NCBI RefSeq assembly: GCF_000967245.1
Contig: NZ_KQ033877.1
Location: 820,384-884,383 of the forward strand
Direction of reading: 5' to 3'
DNA: 64,000 nucleotides
Origin: Bombilactobacillus mellis
GTDB taxonomy: Bacteria > Bacillota > Bacilli > Lactobacillales > Lactobacillaceae
A program made the position numbers and the translations under genes. The notes beneath the pieces are model-generated. The model did no database searches. It was not told the origin of the DNA and worked only from the letters and a program-made list of their open reading frames with translations. Positions 27,499-36,637 of the stretch are shown in pieces; position 1 is the first letter of the stretch, and every line of letters starts with the position of its first letter.

Positions 27499-28834
27499 AA
27501 ATAACGATTTATTGTATGGACCCGAAGATCGAATTCCAGCTTTAGAGGCTGGGTTATTAGGATTACAGCATGTCTTAGCCATGGATGTTTATGTACCACC
27601 TTTAATTATTGCCGGGCTTTTGTCACTGGATGCTGTTAATAAAACCGGTTTTTTACAGGTTGCGTTTTTGGCTTGTGGATTAGGTACTTTAATTCAAACA
27701 GGCTGGCTAATGAAAATGCCCATGTCGCAAGGACCTTCCTATGTACCAGTAGGGGCTATAGTGGGAATTTATTTGGCTAATGGTGGTGGCCGCGGTGGAA
27801 TGGCTACGGTTCTCGGGGCGAGTATTGTCGGAGCGGTTTTATTAATCCTGTTAGGAATGACCGGTCTTTATCAAAAAATTATCAGTAAATTAGTACCGCC
27901 AATAGTGGGAGGTACTATTATTGCTTGTGTGGGATTATCTTTGTTACCATCGGCGATCAATGATAATATTTTTCAAGCCGCTGGTAACACTAATCAAAAT
28001 ATTATCTTAGCTGGGGTTACGATGTTAGCTTTGTTGGCTGCGATTGTTTTGAGTAATTATTTCTTAAAATTACAGAAGTTTTTAAAAGCCGGATCAATTG
28101 TTATTGCTATTATTATAGGTACTTTATTGGCCAGTCAAATGCATCTTTTTAGTTGGACTGCTATTCAAAAGGCAAGTTGGTTTGCTTGGCCACAATTTAC
28201 CGCTTTACATTATGGAATACGTTTTTCCGGAAGTGCAATTTTAACTTTTATTATTATTTATATCGTATTAACAACTGAAACAACAGGTACTTGGTTTGCC
28301 ATGAGTACGGTGACAGATACAGCTATTTCTGAGCAGCAATGGAATCGAGGTCTTATTGGTGAAGGTTTAAGCTGTTTAGTTTCAGCTTTATTAGGTAGTA
28401 CACCAATGACTGGTTATTCTACTAATGCCGGAGTGGTCTCAATTACAGGGGTAGCTAGTCGTCGTGTCTTTTTAGCAGTTGGTTTTTGGTTCATTGTTTT
28501 AGGTTTTGTCGGGAAATTATCTGCCTTCTTAGCAAGTATTCCTAGTGCAGTTATTGGCGGTGTTTTTTCGATTATTTGCATTATTATCATGTTAAATGGT
28601 TTGAAATCCATTCCTCAAATTAATGGTAATCAGATTTATACAGTCGGAATACCAATGGTTTTAACCTTTGCTTTGAATTTGGTTCCTGCAAAGATTATGA
28701 GTCAAGCACCGCAATTTTTACAATACTTTTTAAAATCTCCTATTACCATTGCTGCTTTAACCGCGATTGTGTTAAATTTAATTCTCAACCAAGAGTATCG
28801 AGTAAGAACGCCTAAAAAGAGTTTAGAAAATTAA
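27491..28834 (+). CDS. Purine permease, NCS2 (xanthine/uracil permease) family
   Basis: 447 residues with about 12-14 hydrophobic segments. The N-terminal GLQHVLAMDVYVPPLI and the helix 10 region STPMTGYSTNAGVVSITGVASRR are NCS2 signatures. Start ATG 27491 sits 6 nt after GGGAG; ATG 27488 is too close. Overlap with guaD by 8 bp and shared PurBox control point to a nucleobase substrate such as xanthine, hypoxanthine or guanine rather than uracil. Confidence 0.88.
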   Translation: MTKNNDLLYGPEDRIPALEAGLLGLQHVLAMDVYVPPLIIAGLLSLDAVNKTGFLQVAFLACGLGTLIQTGWLMKMPMSQGPSYVPVGAIVGIYLANGGGRGGMATVLGASIVGAVLLILLGMTGLYQKIISKLVPPIVGGTIIACVGLSLLPSAINDNIFQAAGNTNQNIILAGVTMLALLAAIVLSNYFLKLQKFLKAGSIVIAIIIGTLLASQMHLFSWTAIQKASWFAWPQFTALHYGIRFSGSAILTFIIIYIVLTTETTGTWFAMSTVTDTAISEQQWNRGLIGEGLSCLVSALLGSTPMTGYSTNAGVVSITGVASRRVFLAVGFWFIVLGFVGKLSAFLASIPSAVIGGVFSIICIIIMLNGLKSIPQINGNQIYTVGIPMVLTFALNLVPAKIMSQAPQFLQYFLKSPITIAALTAIVLNLILNQEYRVRTPKKSLEN

Positions 28835-29101
28835 ATTACTTGGAGTTTCTTGTTTGAATTTGTTTTTCTTGCATCTTTAAAAGATTTTTTCTGAACACAT
28901 AATTAATTTTTAATATCGAAATAATAAAATATTTGTTTTTAGATAGTTCCTATAATACTTACTTCAAATCAGTTCGGCTAGTAAAGGCCTTTGTTTGTTA
29001 AAGTGTGTGATTGGAAAAACCAGTCTTATTTCTCTATATTAGGTTATGATAATATTAAGAAACACAATCTAAATCAGTTAAATATAGTGAGGATTACTTT
29101 T

Positions 29102-29629
29102 ATGCAAGGTAAAGATGTCGTACTAGGTTTGTTGAATAATAAGGAATTAACTGGATATGAAATTAAAGAGATCTTTGAATCACAACTAAAGTATTTCTTT
29201 GATGGCAGTTTTGGGATGATCTATCCACTTTTAAGAAAACTGGAAAAACAAGGTTTTATTAAAAAAAGACGAGTATTACAAACGAATAAACCAAATAAGA
29301 ATGTTTACTCGATTACTAGTGCGGGTAAAAAAGAATTTCATAATTATTTGGCATCAGAAACAGCAGATGAAGTTTATAAGTCAGATTTTTTGATGCGACT
29401 TTATTTTGGCCGTAATCTAAAAAAAGAAAAAATTAGAGAACTTATTCAACTGGAAATTTCCAAAAAAGAAAACAATTTGGACGAGTTAACCCGTAATTAT
29501 GAAAAATGGAAAACGAATGGTATGGATTCTTTACAAGAAATCACCTATAAATATGGAATTTCTTACTATCAAACAGCCTTAAAAGTTTTAAGGGAAGCTT
29601 TAAAAGAATTTACAACAACTACGGAATAA
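29102..29629 (+). CDS. PadR-family transcriptional regulator
   Basis: 175 residues from ATG 29102, preceded by GTGAGGA; the longer frame from 28991 lacks a Shine-Dalgarno. N-terminal winged helix (LGLLNNKELTGYEIKEIFE, then MIYPLLRKLEKQGFI) and a C-terminal coiled-coil dimer domain are typical of PadR subfamily 1. It precedes, in the same direction, a DHA2 exporter whose promoter is bracketed by two dyads, so it is the likely ligand-responsive repressor of that exporter. Confidence 0.88.
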   Translation: MQGKDVVLGLLNNKELTGYEIKEIFESQLKYFFDGSFGMIYPLLRKLEKQGFIKKRRVLQTNKPNKNVYSITSAGKKEFHNYLASETADEVYKSDFLMRLYFGRNLKKEKIRELIQLEISKKENNLDELTRNYEKWKTNGMDSLQEITYKYGISYYQTALKVLREALKEFTTTTE

Positions 29630-29664
29630 ATATTTGTTATCTTAAAAAATATTATTAAAAAGCA

Positions 29665-29715
29665 TATTAACATTGTTAATATTAATTGCTATAATTTATA
29701 TTAACAATGTTAATA
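29665..29715 (+). promoter_or_regulatory. Exporter promoter flanked by two 17-bp dyad operators
   Basis: TATTAACATTGTTAATA (29665-29681) and TATTAACAATGTTAATA (29699-29715) are palindromes differing only at the centre. The first contains the -35 TTAACA (29667-29672); a 17-bp spacer leads to TATAAT (29690-29695); the second lies just after it. Strong candidate site for the adjacent PadR protein. Confidence 0.75.
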
Positions 29716-29727
29716 GAGATGAATAAT

Positions 29728-31431
29728 ATGAATAAATCAAAGTTAACCGTAGTTGCTTCGTGTATTGGTATCTTTTTATGTATGTTAGATACAACTATTA
29801 TGAATATAGCTTTACCAGCTATACAGACAGGCCTAAATGTAAATTTAAATGACTTATCCTGGGCGCTCAACATTTATACAATTTTATTTGCAACGTTGAC
29901 GATCCCACTTAGTAAATTATCCGAAAAATTAGGCATGCATAAATTTTATGTTGGGGGCATGATTATCTTTCTATTAGGATCATTAATATCTGCTTTTTCG
30001 AGCAATATTACTATCCTGATTTTTGGAAGAGCTTTTCAGAGCCTGGGAGCAGCAGTTGTTTTTCCCTTGTCTATGACTATTGGCATATCCACAGTTGAAA
30101 TTAGTGACCGGACTAAAGTTATTGCTGCTTTAGGTGTTACTCAAGGTTTAGCAGCTGCTTTAGGGCCATTAATTGGTGGGGTGCTAACTCAATTTTTATC
30201 ATGGAGATGGATCTTTCTAATAAATATTCCCCTGATGATTGTGTCAATTTTGATATGTCTTTATTCTTTAAATTTTGCAGAACCAAGTAAAAATATTCCA
30301 ATCGACCTGATTGGCTGTTTTTTAAGTATGATTTGTTTATTTAGTCTGACAATAGTTTTAGTACAAGGTAGGAAATGGGGCTGGACCAAGTCGCTAACAT
30401 TATTATTAGTGATATTAGCGGTGATAAGTTTTGTAATTTTTATTATTTACGAAAAAAATATAGATAATCCCATGATTCCTATGAGTTTATTTTCCGATCG
30501 ACAATTTAATGGAGCAGCTCTTACCATCCTTTTAAGTAATTTATTTCTGGTGGCAGTTACTGTTATACTACCTACTTATTTTACGAAAATCCAGGGCAAA
30601 ACCGAGTTATATGCTTCGCTTTTAATTACTCCCATTACCGTTATGATTTTTATCTGTTCACCAATTGCTGCAATTTTAATAGCTAAATGGGGTGCCAGAT
30701 TAGTCATTTTTGTAGGATTTTTAGCAATGTTTATTGCTTACGTTATGCTATGTAAAATAAATATGGATAACCAATTGCAAGTAATTGCTGCTTGTGCCAT
30801 ATTAGGCTTTGGTTATGGTGTTATTACTGGACCTATAACAGTCCTAGCTGCTTCAGATTTTACTGGAGAAAAATTAACAGCTTCTCAAAGTGTTGCTGGT
30901 GTTTTGCGCCAAGTAGGAGTAGTGCTTGCAATTGCGATTTTTGTTACAGGCTTATATTCTAATATGAAAGTTGCAAAATATAATTCCATTGAATATGCTG
31001 TTGCTAAAATTCAAAAGTTAGACCTTTCTCAAAAACAAAAGAAGGTTATGATTATTACTACTAAAAACGGTATAGAATCTGGTAATCCTAGAAAAAAATA
31101 CTCTAAGAATCATATTTCCTCTAATATTCGTAAAAAAATAATTAATGCCGAATATAATAGAGTAACAGGTTACAAAAAAGAGATAAATTTCACAATGAGG
31201 AAAATTATTAAAACTCAAATTACACAAAAAGTAAATCGACAACTAAATGTAACTAATAAGAAAATCAATCACTGTATTCAAGGCATTCAAAAATATTCTA
31301 AAAGAGAATTTTCTAAGGCTTTTATCAAATTGTATGCCAATTCTTTACCGTTTTTGTTGATGGCTCTTTTGGTGAGTTTGGTTTTTAAAAAAAGAAAGAA
31401 CTATGACAGTAACCAAAAAAATAGAGCCTGA
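29728..31431 (+). CDS. DHA2-family MFS exporter with a long lysine-rich C-terminal insertion
   Basis: 14-helix drug exporter. 567 residues from ATG 29728 (earlier ATGs lie in the operator). LDTTIMNIALPAIQ in helix 1, LGPLIGGVLTQFLSWRWIF in helix 5 and GPITVLAAS later identify DHA2. Unusual: about 130 residues (roughly 415-540) rich in Lys, Ile and Asn sit between the last two helices, followed by a final helix and a basic end. Such loops exist in the family but this one is long and very basic. Likely repressed by the upstream PadR protein. Confidence 0.87.
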   Translation: MNKSKLTVVASCIGIFLCMLDTTIMNIALPAIQTGLNVNLNDLSWALNIYTILFATLTIPLSKLSEKLGMHKFYVGGMIIFLLGSLISAFSSNITILIFGRAFQSLGAAVVFPLSMTIGISTVEISDRTKVIAALGVTQGLAAALGPLIGGVLTQFLSWRWIFLINIPLMIVSILICLYSLNFAEPSKNIPIDLIGCFLSMICLFSLTIVLVQGRKWGWTKSLTLLLVILAVISFVIFIIYEKNIDNPMIPMSLFSDRQFNGAALTILLSNLFLVAVTVILPTYFTKIQGKTELYASLLITPITVMIFICSPIAAILIAKWGARLVIFVGFLAMFIAYVMLCKINMDNQLQVIAACAILGFGYGVITGPITVLAASDFTGEKLTASQSVAGVLRQVGVVLAIAIFVTGLYSNMKVAKYNSIEYAVAKIQKLDLSQKQKKVMIITTKNGIESGNPRKKYSKNHISSNIRKKIINAEYNRVTGYKKEINFTMRKIIKTQITQKVNRQLNVTNKKINHCIQGIQKYSKREFSKAFIKLYANSLPFLLMALLVSLVFKKRKNYDSNQKNRA

Positions 31432-31444
31432 GGCTCTATTTTTT
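31416..31444 (+). terminator. Terminator overlapping the exporter stop codon
   Basis: AAAAAATAGAGCC (31416-31428) pairs with GGCTCTATTTTTT (31432-31444); the loop is the TGA stop codon itself. It could also serve the convergent minus-strand dppA. Confidence 0.85.
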
Positions 31445-31478
31445 GTTGGTTGATGAATTTTTTACTAGTTAAAGTTAA

Positions 31479-32321
31479 TTAAGCTTGGGTACCGCCAAGA
31501 GTTACTATAGCAATAATTTCATTGATTAGTTTTTTCATATTCGAACATTGTACTGCAATAGTTCTTCCATCAAGTCTGGTCACATCTTGTAATAAGTCAA
31601 TCACATCAGCTTGGGCCGTATTGGCTAATTGTATTTTTAAATTTAGAGGATGATTATAAGGTTTTATAGCGCTATACGGTTCAGGATTATCAATCACCTC
31701 TTTAGCAGCTGCGATTATTTGATTTTGCACTTGCTTTTGAGGATAGCTTAGTGCTGCATATCTGGCTAGGGACTTTTTAGTAGAAACATATTTAGGAGTA
31801 GGAAACATTTTTTCAGTGAATAATTGTTCTTTTAAAGCTGAATCACCAATAACTAAGGTGACAGGAACTCCCAATTCAGCGGCAAAAGCGGCATTGATTG
31901 TAGTTTCATTTTGATATTCATCATTAATCCAAATCTTATAAGCAGAACGGGCGCTATAACCATGATCCATATTACCATTTTCTTTTCCAATTCCCGAATG
32001 ATAGCCGACAAAAAATGCTTGGTCAAAAGAAGAATCGAGTCCGCTTAACATGTAATCTTCACGTGGATAACCATTAATAAGAGCAATTCTTTCGTCTATT
32101 TTGGATAAATAGTTATAATTCAAATTATTGCCTTTAGAATGAGAATCAGAAATGAGAATTTCTTCGACTTGATCATTATTAAAAGATTGTTGAATTCCCT
32201 TTAATACCCAGGCCACTTGATCATTATATAATTGGCGAAATTCTTGGTTGTCATCTTTTTCCATGTTCCAATCAGTAATTCCGGCTAAGCCCTCAATATC
32301 TGTTGAAATATAAATTTTCAT
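31479..32321 (-). CDS. dppA: DppA-type D-aminopeptidase (peptidase M55)
   Basis: Zinc aminopeptidase of family M55, cleaving D-amino acid-containing dipeptides or tripeptides such as those from peptidoglycan. 280 residues. Asp8 and Glu10 in ISTDIEGLAG and the His in ISDSHSKG and in DHGYSAR are the dinuclear zinc ligands. Lies 26 nt after an OppA-like gene on the same strand, so peptide uptake and hydrolysis are coupled. Residues of the Bacillus DppA active site all appear present. Confidence 0.88.
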   Translation of the reverse strand: MKIYISTDIEGLAGITDWNMEKDDNQEFRQLYNDQVAWVLKGIQQSFNNDQVEEILISDSHSKGNNLNYNYLSKIDERIALINGYPREDYMLSGLDSSFDQAFFVGYHSGIGKENGNMDHGYSARSAYKIWINDEYQNETTINAAFAAELGVPVTLVIGDSALKEQLFTEKMFPTPKYVSTKKSLARYAALSYPQKQVQNQIIAAAKEVIDNPEPYSAIKPYNHPLNLKIQLANTAQADVIDLLQDVTRLDGRTIAVQCSNMKKLINEIIAIVTLGGTQA

Positions 32322-32347
32322 TACTTTCTAATCTCCTTGTTAATAAT

Positions 32348-33955
32348 TTATTTCCAATAAGCGTTTTTATAATATGGAAAGCCCATTGGTCCCATAACAA
32401 TTCCTTTCAGGTGAGGATTAATCAAATATACTTCCGATAAGAAATATAGTGGGGTAAGCGGAGCCTTTTGTGAAACATATTTATTGGCTTCTTGGAGAGT
32501 CTCCCAACGCTTATCAGGATTACCAGCGTTATCAATATTTGCTGTTTTCATAAGTTGATCATATTGGGCATCTTTCCATTTACCATCATTATTAGAATTA
32601 TCAGACATCAAAAGATTTAAGAAATCAGTTGGATCGGAATAAGTTGGTGTCCAGCCACCTAAGACTGCATCAAAATTTCCCGATTTAGCGGCTGATAATC
32701 GATTGTTAAATGGGACCGCTTTAATAGATACTTTTAAGTCTGGTAAATTATTTTCCAATTGCGATTGTAGATACTCATCAACTTTTTTATTTTTATCATC
32801 GTTACTTGATAAAATGGTAAATTGAGCCGAACTCATACCTAATTCAGCTAAGCCCTTTTTCCACAAAATTTTGGCTTGCTGCGGATCAAAATTGTTTAAT
32901 TGCCCAGCCTGCTTTGCAAAATCCTTTTGGGAATTGTTATTTTTAAAACCGGTTGGGACAAAGCCTGTAGCTGGAGTTGATTTATCTTGTAAGACCTTAT
33001 TTGTCAATTGATTAAAATTAATTGCTAATGATAAGGCTTTTCGAATATTCTCATTACTAAAAAGTTTTTTCTGTGTGTTGTATTCTAAATAAAAAGTTCC
33101 CGGAACTTTACGGACATACAAATCTTTATTGCCTTTTTGATTTTTGACTTCCGGACCAGAAATCGGAATCAATGATAGTTCTTTAGATTGATATTGATAG
33201 ACTCCGGTATCTTGGGTTTTGACCACGGAAACTTTGATCTTATTAAAATAAACATGCTTTTGGTCCCGATAATTTTTATTTTTTTCATAGGCCCATGTAT
33301 CGTTGGTACCATCCCAGCCTGTGAGAACAAAAGGACCATTATATAAGGTATGTTTGGAATCAGTTCCATATTTTTTACCTTGGGCTTCGACATAAGGTCG
33401 ATAAAGTGGAAAAGAGGCGCTCATAGCTAAAATTGACGGAAAATAGGGAATAGGGTGATCCAAATTAATTTGCAGTTTATATTTTCCTAAAGCCTTAATT
33501 CCTAATGCTTTAGGAGACATTTTGCCGGAGTTAACCGCTTTATAATTCTTTACACCATCCAAATAATAAGCTTGTTGCGATTTGGTTTTGGGATTAACTG
33601 TTCTTTGCCAACCATATACAAAATCTGCTGCAGTAACAGGTTTACCATTACTCCATTTACCATTATGCTTAAGATTAATGGTATAAGTGCTGCCATTATT
33701 TGACTTTTTGGGCATTCCCGCTGCTAAGGCGGGTTTTAACTGCCCAGTTTTGTCAAAATCGTATAAACCTTCATTAACTTGTTCGGCTACTTCAGCCGAT
33801 TCATTGTCCATGGCTAAGGAAACATCGGCGGTACTCAATTCTGCTGAAGAAGCTATGGAGATTTCTTTTTTGCTGTTGGCATCGTTACTTTTATTACAAC
33901 CAAGTAAACCTAAAGTACTTAAGGCTGCTAAGCCAACTAAAAGCGCTTTTTTCAT
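32348..33955 (-). CDS. Oligopeptide-binding lipoprotein (second OppA-like protein)
   Basis: 535-residue solute-binding lipoprotein. Signal peptide MKKALLVGLAALSTLGLLGC with the lipobox Cys at 20, then an SBP_bac_5 fold: GKWSNGKPVTAADFVYGWQR near 108 and GGWTPTYSDPTDF later. It pairs with the D-aminopeptidase gene, suggesting a preference for cell-wall-type or short peptides. It is clearly related to the OppA at 19.3-20.9 kb, and a decayed third copy lies just upstream of it (34.6 kb). Confidence 0.9.
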   Translation of the reverse strand: MKKALLVGLAALSTLGLLGCNKSNDANSKKEISIASSAELSTADVSLAMDNESAEVAEQVNEGLYDFDKTGQLKPALAAGMPKKSNNGSTYTINLKHNGKWSNGKPVTAADFVYGWQRTVNPKTKSQQAYYLDGVKNYKAVNSGKMSPKALGIKALGKYKLQINLDHPIPYFPSILAMSASFPLYRPYVEAQGKKYGTDSKHTLYNGPFVLTGWDGTNDTWAYEKNKNYRDQKHVYFNKIKVSVVKTQDTGVYQYQSKELSLIPISGPEVKNQKGNKDLYVRKVPGTFYLEYNTQKKLFSNENIRKALSLAINFNQLTNKVLQDKSTPATGFVPTGFKNNNSQKDFAKQAGQLNNFDPQQAKILWKKGLAELGMSSAQFTILSSNDDKNKKVDEYLQSQLENNLPDLKVSIKAVPFNNRLSAAKSGNFDAVLGGWTPTYSDPTDFLNLLMSDNSNNDGKWKDAQYDQLMKTANIDNAGNPDKRWETLQEANKYVSQKAPLTPLYFLSEVYLINPHLKGIVMGPMGFPYYKNAYWK

Positions 33956-34168
33956 ATTATCACCTCACATTAAAAATTAAATCCTTCCTTTTCATTTAAA
34001 TAATGTTATCTAATACTAACTTTTTTTAATTTTAATTTCAATATGGAATTAAAATTAAATTAAAAATAAATTTCTATCTAGTATCTTTCATAAACAAATT
34101 AAACTATTATTAGAAATTGAACTATGATAAAATCGTTTTACAATTAACTATCCACTAAGGAAAACGTT

Positions 34169-34537
34169 ATGAACTATATTTTATCTGCAATAATACGTGG
34201 AAGTATTCCTTTTATTATTATGAGTCTACTTTCCGGAATTATGAAATTTCAGCGACTGGACGATTACCAGGTTAAATCGACTTTCATCACGGGGTTAATT
34301 GTTACAGCAGTCGTTGCAGCTTCTGTTATTTATGAAGTTGAAAGCTGGTCATTGATTAAACAATCTATCATTCACTTTTTAATTATGCTACTAACTGTAT
34401 ATCCTTGTCTGGTATTTAGTAATTGGTTTCCCAATAAAACAGCACTAGACTTAGTGAAGATATTTGGTCTATTTTTGATTGTCGGTATTATTTTGTGGAC
34501 GGTAGCAGATATTTTGTTTGGTAAAATCTTAAAGTAA
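34169..34537 (+). CDS. DUF3021-like four-helix membrane protein
   Basis: 122 residues, four predicted membrane helices (about 5-23, 37-55, 67-85, 95-115) separated by short loops. The pattern RGSIPFIIMSLLSGI at the start resembles DUF3021 proteins, often encoded with LytTR regulators, but no regulator is adjacent here. Function unknown. It has its own terminator. Confidence 0.6.
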   Translation: MNYILSAIIRGSIPFIIMSLLSGIMKFQRLDDYQVKSTFITGLIVTAVVAASVIYEVESWSLIKQSIIHFLIMLLTVYPCLVFSNWFPNKTALDLVKIFGLFLIVGIILWTVADILFGKILK

Positions 34538-34556
34538 TAATTTTAAACAAACAAAA

Positions 34557-34584
34557 AACTGCTTCTTGGAAAACGGAGCAGTTT
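34557..34584 (+). terminator. Terminator after the DUF3021-like gene
   Basis: AAACTGCT (34557-34564) pairs with AGCAGTTT (34577-34584), T-rich after. Confidence 0.75.
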
Positions 34585-34600
34585 ATTTGAGTATTTTTCC

Positions 34601-34775
34601 AATATTCTCATTACTAAAGTGTATTTTGCATTGATATTCTAAATAAAAAGTTCCTAGATTTGGACAGGTTATAAATCACCATTGCTGTTCTGCTTAAAAA
34701 TAATTGTCCATTACATAATATTATCTAATAATAGCTTTTTTAATTGCGATTCTAATTTAATAATTTAGAAATTAG
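34601..34775 (-). pseudogene. Decayed fragment of an oppA copy
   Basis: On the plus strand AATATTCTCATTACTAAA (34601-34618) is identical to 33044-33061 inside the intact oppA, and TATTCTAAATAAAAAGTTCC recurs a few bases later in both places. Further on, ATTATCTAATAATAGCTTTTTTAATT resembles the region just upstream of the intact gene (about 33998-34024). So a piece of the coding sequence is fused to a piece of the upstream region, with the rest deleted: a remnant of a tandem oppA duplication. Confidence 0.7.
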
Positions 34776-35493
34776 TAAATCCGCAAGATTAGCTAAGGCT
34801 AGATAACTACCCGTAAATTTATAAATATTTGAAGATCTGTATATTTTTACTGAAAATAATTTAAACATTATTAAATTTTAATGATTTCAGAAAATTATTA
34901 TTGGATGACATCATAATAAAAAGCTCTGTCTACTATTATTCTATTAGCTTTAAAATCCTCAAATAGTAGTCCTTAAACTATGTATATAAAATAAAAAAGG
35001 GTAATTATAAATTATATTTTCAGTAATAATTAATTATATTAGAAAAAATCCCTGATTAATTATTTAAATTTAAAAAAATCTGTTATAATAGCAATAATTT
35101 ATCAATTCTGGAAATATAAATAATGTTTTCATTAGTTTGAGATGAGGAAGATTCATGTTTATGAAAATAATAATAAACAAAAATAGCTCTACGCATAACG
35201 CAGAGCTATGACATCTCCCCCGCTATTAATATATCATAGGTGGAAACAAAAGTATCTCAAAAAGCATTATAAATGTAAAAAATATAATTTTTTGCGAAAA
35301 TAATTAATTTCTGTAAATTTTTTTAATTAAAAATTAATTGTTACTAGTTGTTAATTTTTAACTCTACTTCTTGTACAGGCAAAGATACTCAATTAAAAAT
35401 GTACAAATTAATGGCACGTTATTATTATTTGTGATACATTATTCAGAATAACTAATTTATATAGTTTATTCACTTTGGGAGAGGGGTATAAAA
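34776..35493. other. A+T-rich intergenic region, no intact gene
   Basis: Contains a promoter-like TATAAT near 35085 and, after GATGAGGAAG, an ATG at 35155 opening a frame of only 18 codons that runs into the hairpin at 35184-35208. TTGTAC (35371-35376) and GTACAA (35401-35406) form a 30-bp-spaced dyad before the DUF6275 gene. This looks like a site of past insertion and deletion. Confidence 0.45.
35184..35208. repeat. Hairpin resembling an IS200/IS605-type end
   Basis: TAGCTCT (35184-35190) and AGAGCTA (35202-35208) form a stem with inner CG pairs, followed by ATGACATCTCCCCCGCT. A short hairpin with no T run beside a C-rich end recalls the subterminal hairpins of IS200/IS605 elements. No transposase or TnpB gene is present, so this would be a relic; the assignment is tentative. 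Confidence 0.3.
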
Positions 35494-35763
35494 ATGAACA
35501 ATATAAATTTTCTTAGGATTTGTCGGCAATTATTAGTTGAACGGTACAATAAAATGTCGGATTTCAAACAGACTATTGGCGAAGAAGATATCCAAGTAAT
35601 TTGGAGTTGTCAGACTTTACAAAATAATAAGGCGATTTTATCGACCAATTATAAAGATGGAATTTACTATGAGATTAGTTATGATGGCAATAAAAAAGAG
35701 TTTAATTTAGATGTTTATCATAAAATCGATAATAGCATCTATAGTGATGTTGCGGAATATTAG
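35494..35763 (+). CDS. DUF6275 family protein
   Basis: 89 residues. VIWSCQTLQNNKAILSTNYKDG followed by YYEISYDGNKKEFNLDVYHK (each part continuous in the protein, about 29-75) is the recognisable core of DUF6275, a family I know mainly from phage and mobile regions. Start ATG follows GGGAGAGGGG, a strong Shine-Dalgarno. Function unknown. Stop and the next start are 2 nt apart, so the two genes form one unit. Confidence 0.65.
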   Translation: MNNINFLRICRQLLVERYNKMSDFKQTIGEEDIQVIWSCQTLQNNKAILSTNYKDGIYYEISYDGNKKEFNLDVYHKIDNSIYSDVAEY

Positions 35764-35765
35764 CA

Positions 35766-36407
35766 ATGGCAAAAGAAAAAGCAATTAACTGGAATAAGAA
35801 TCAACATTTGGTCAAACAGTCTTCATTTTTGGATGAATTTGTCAGCCATATATCTGCGAGCTCTTTAACTAATCTTCAAAGCCTTAGTGGTGCTGAATCA
35901 ACCAGTAAGCTTACTAAAAATACCGACGGTTTTGTGAAAAAAATAATAAATGATTACAGTGTTAATCAGTTATTAAATTTTTTAAGTCAGCCAATAACGC
36001 CGGCAATTATTCAAGAAGTCCGAGTTTTATTACGGAAATGTGCCAGTCGTAACAAACATATTCAGTTGCAATTGAATACTTTGCTGCAAAAATTTAATCA
36101 GTCTTTAGTACCAGTATTTAGCAATCAGAGTTTTCAACAGGAATTACAACAGAAATTAGGAGTTTCTTCGGCGGTCATTGGGAAAGCAATTAAAAAATTG
36201 AATCACTATTTAAAAAATGATCCGAACACCTCTACGTCCACGGCTGTAATTTTATTATTTATAACTTTGGGGGCTAGCTTGGTTTCTACAAGTACTTCAT
36301 TAGGTTCGGCCAATATTTTTCTGCTTGTTACGACGGTTTTGGATTACGTTACGGATATAATTCAATTAGCGTCATTATTTCAAAATAAGAATCATTCCGC
36401 TTTATAA
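35766..36407 (+). CDS. Unknown helical protein with two C-terminal membrane segments
   Basis: I do not recognise this 213-residue protein. Residues 1-160 are mostly helical and polar with several Ser/Asn/Gln stretches; two hydrophobic segments (about 158-178 and 182-202) lie near the C-terminus, so the bulk would face one side of the membrane. It is co-transcribed with the DUF6275 gene and ends at a good terminator. The pairing may be a small functional unit (for example stress, phage-related or toxin/immunity), but nothing in the sequence proves it. Confidence 0.6.
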   Translation: MAKEKAINWNKNQHLVKQSSFLDEFVSHISASSLTNLQSLSGAESTSKLTKNTDGFVKKIINDYSVNQLLNFLSQPITPAIIQEVRVLLRKCASRNKHIQLQLNTLLQKFNQSLVPVFSNQSFQQELQQKLGVSSAVIGKAIKKLNHYLKNDPNTSTSTAVILLFITLGASLVSTSTSLGSANIFLLVTTVLDYVTDIIQLASLFQNKNHSAL

Positions 36408-36453
36408 AATCAGGATTTTACTTTGATAAGATGCCAATTAGTTTTGGAATAAT

Positions 36454-36491
36454 AAAAAATCTTCAGTGTTATTGTCCACTGAAGATTTTTT
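36454..36491. terminator. Terminator after the DUF6275 pair
   Basis: AAAAAATCTTCAGTG (36454-36468) pairs with CACTGAAGATTTTTT (36477-36491); symmetric, so it can act on both strands. Confidence 0.85.
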
Positions 36492-36637
36492 ATTATTAAT
36501 TTGCTTTTGAGATAGGTGAAGAAAAAGATGACTTGATATAAGCAGTAGGCTACCATGCCTACAACCCAAATCATAGCATAGTTAATTTTTTTTGTAAACG
36601 ATTTATTTGGTGATATAACTAATTATTTGTTGCAAAT

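Noticed and set aside
36410-36574. 54-codon hydrophobic minus-strand frame, suggestive of a small membrane toxin
   Set aside because: No Shine-Dalgarno before its ATG and it runs through a terminator stem; most likely chance in A+T-rich DNA.
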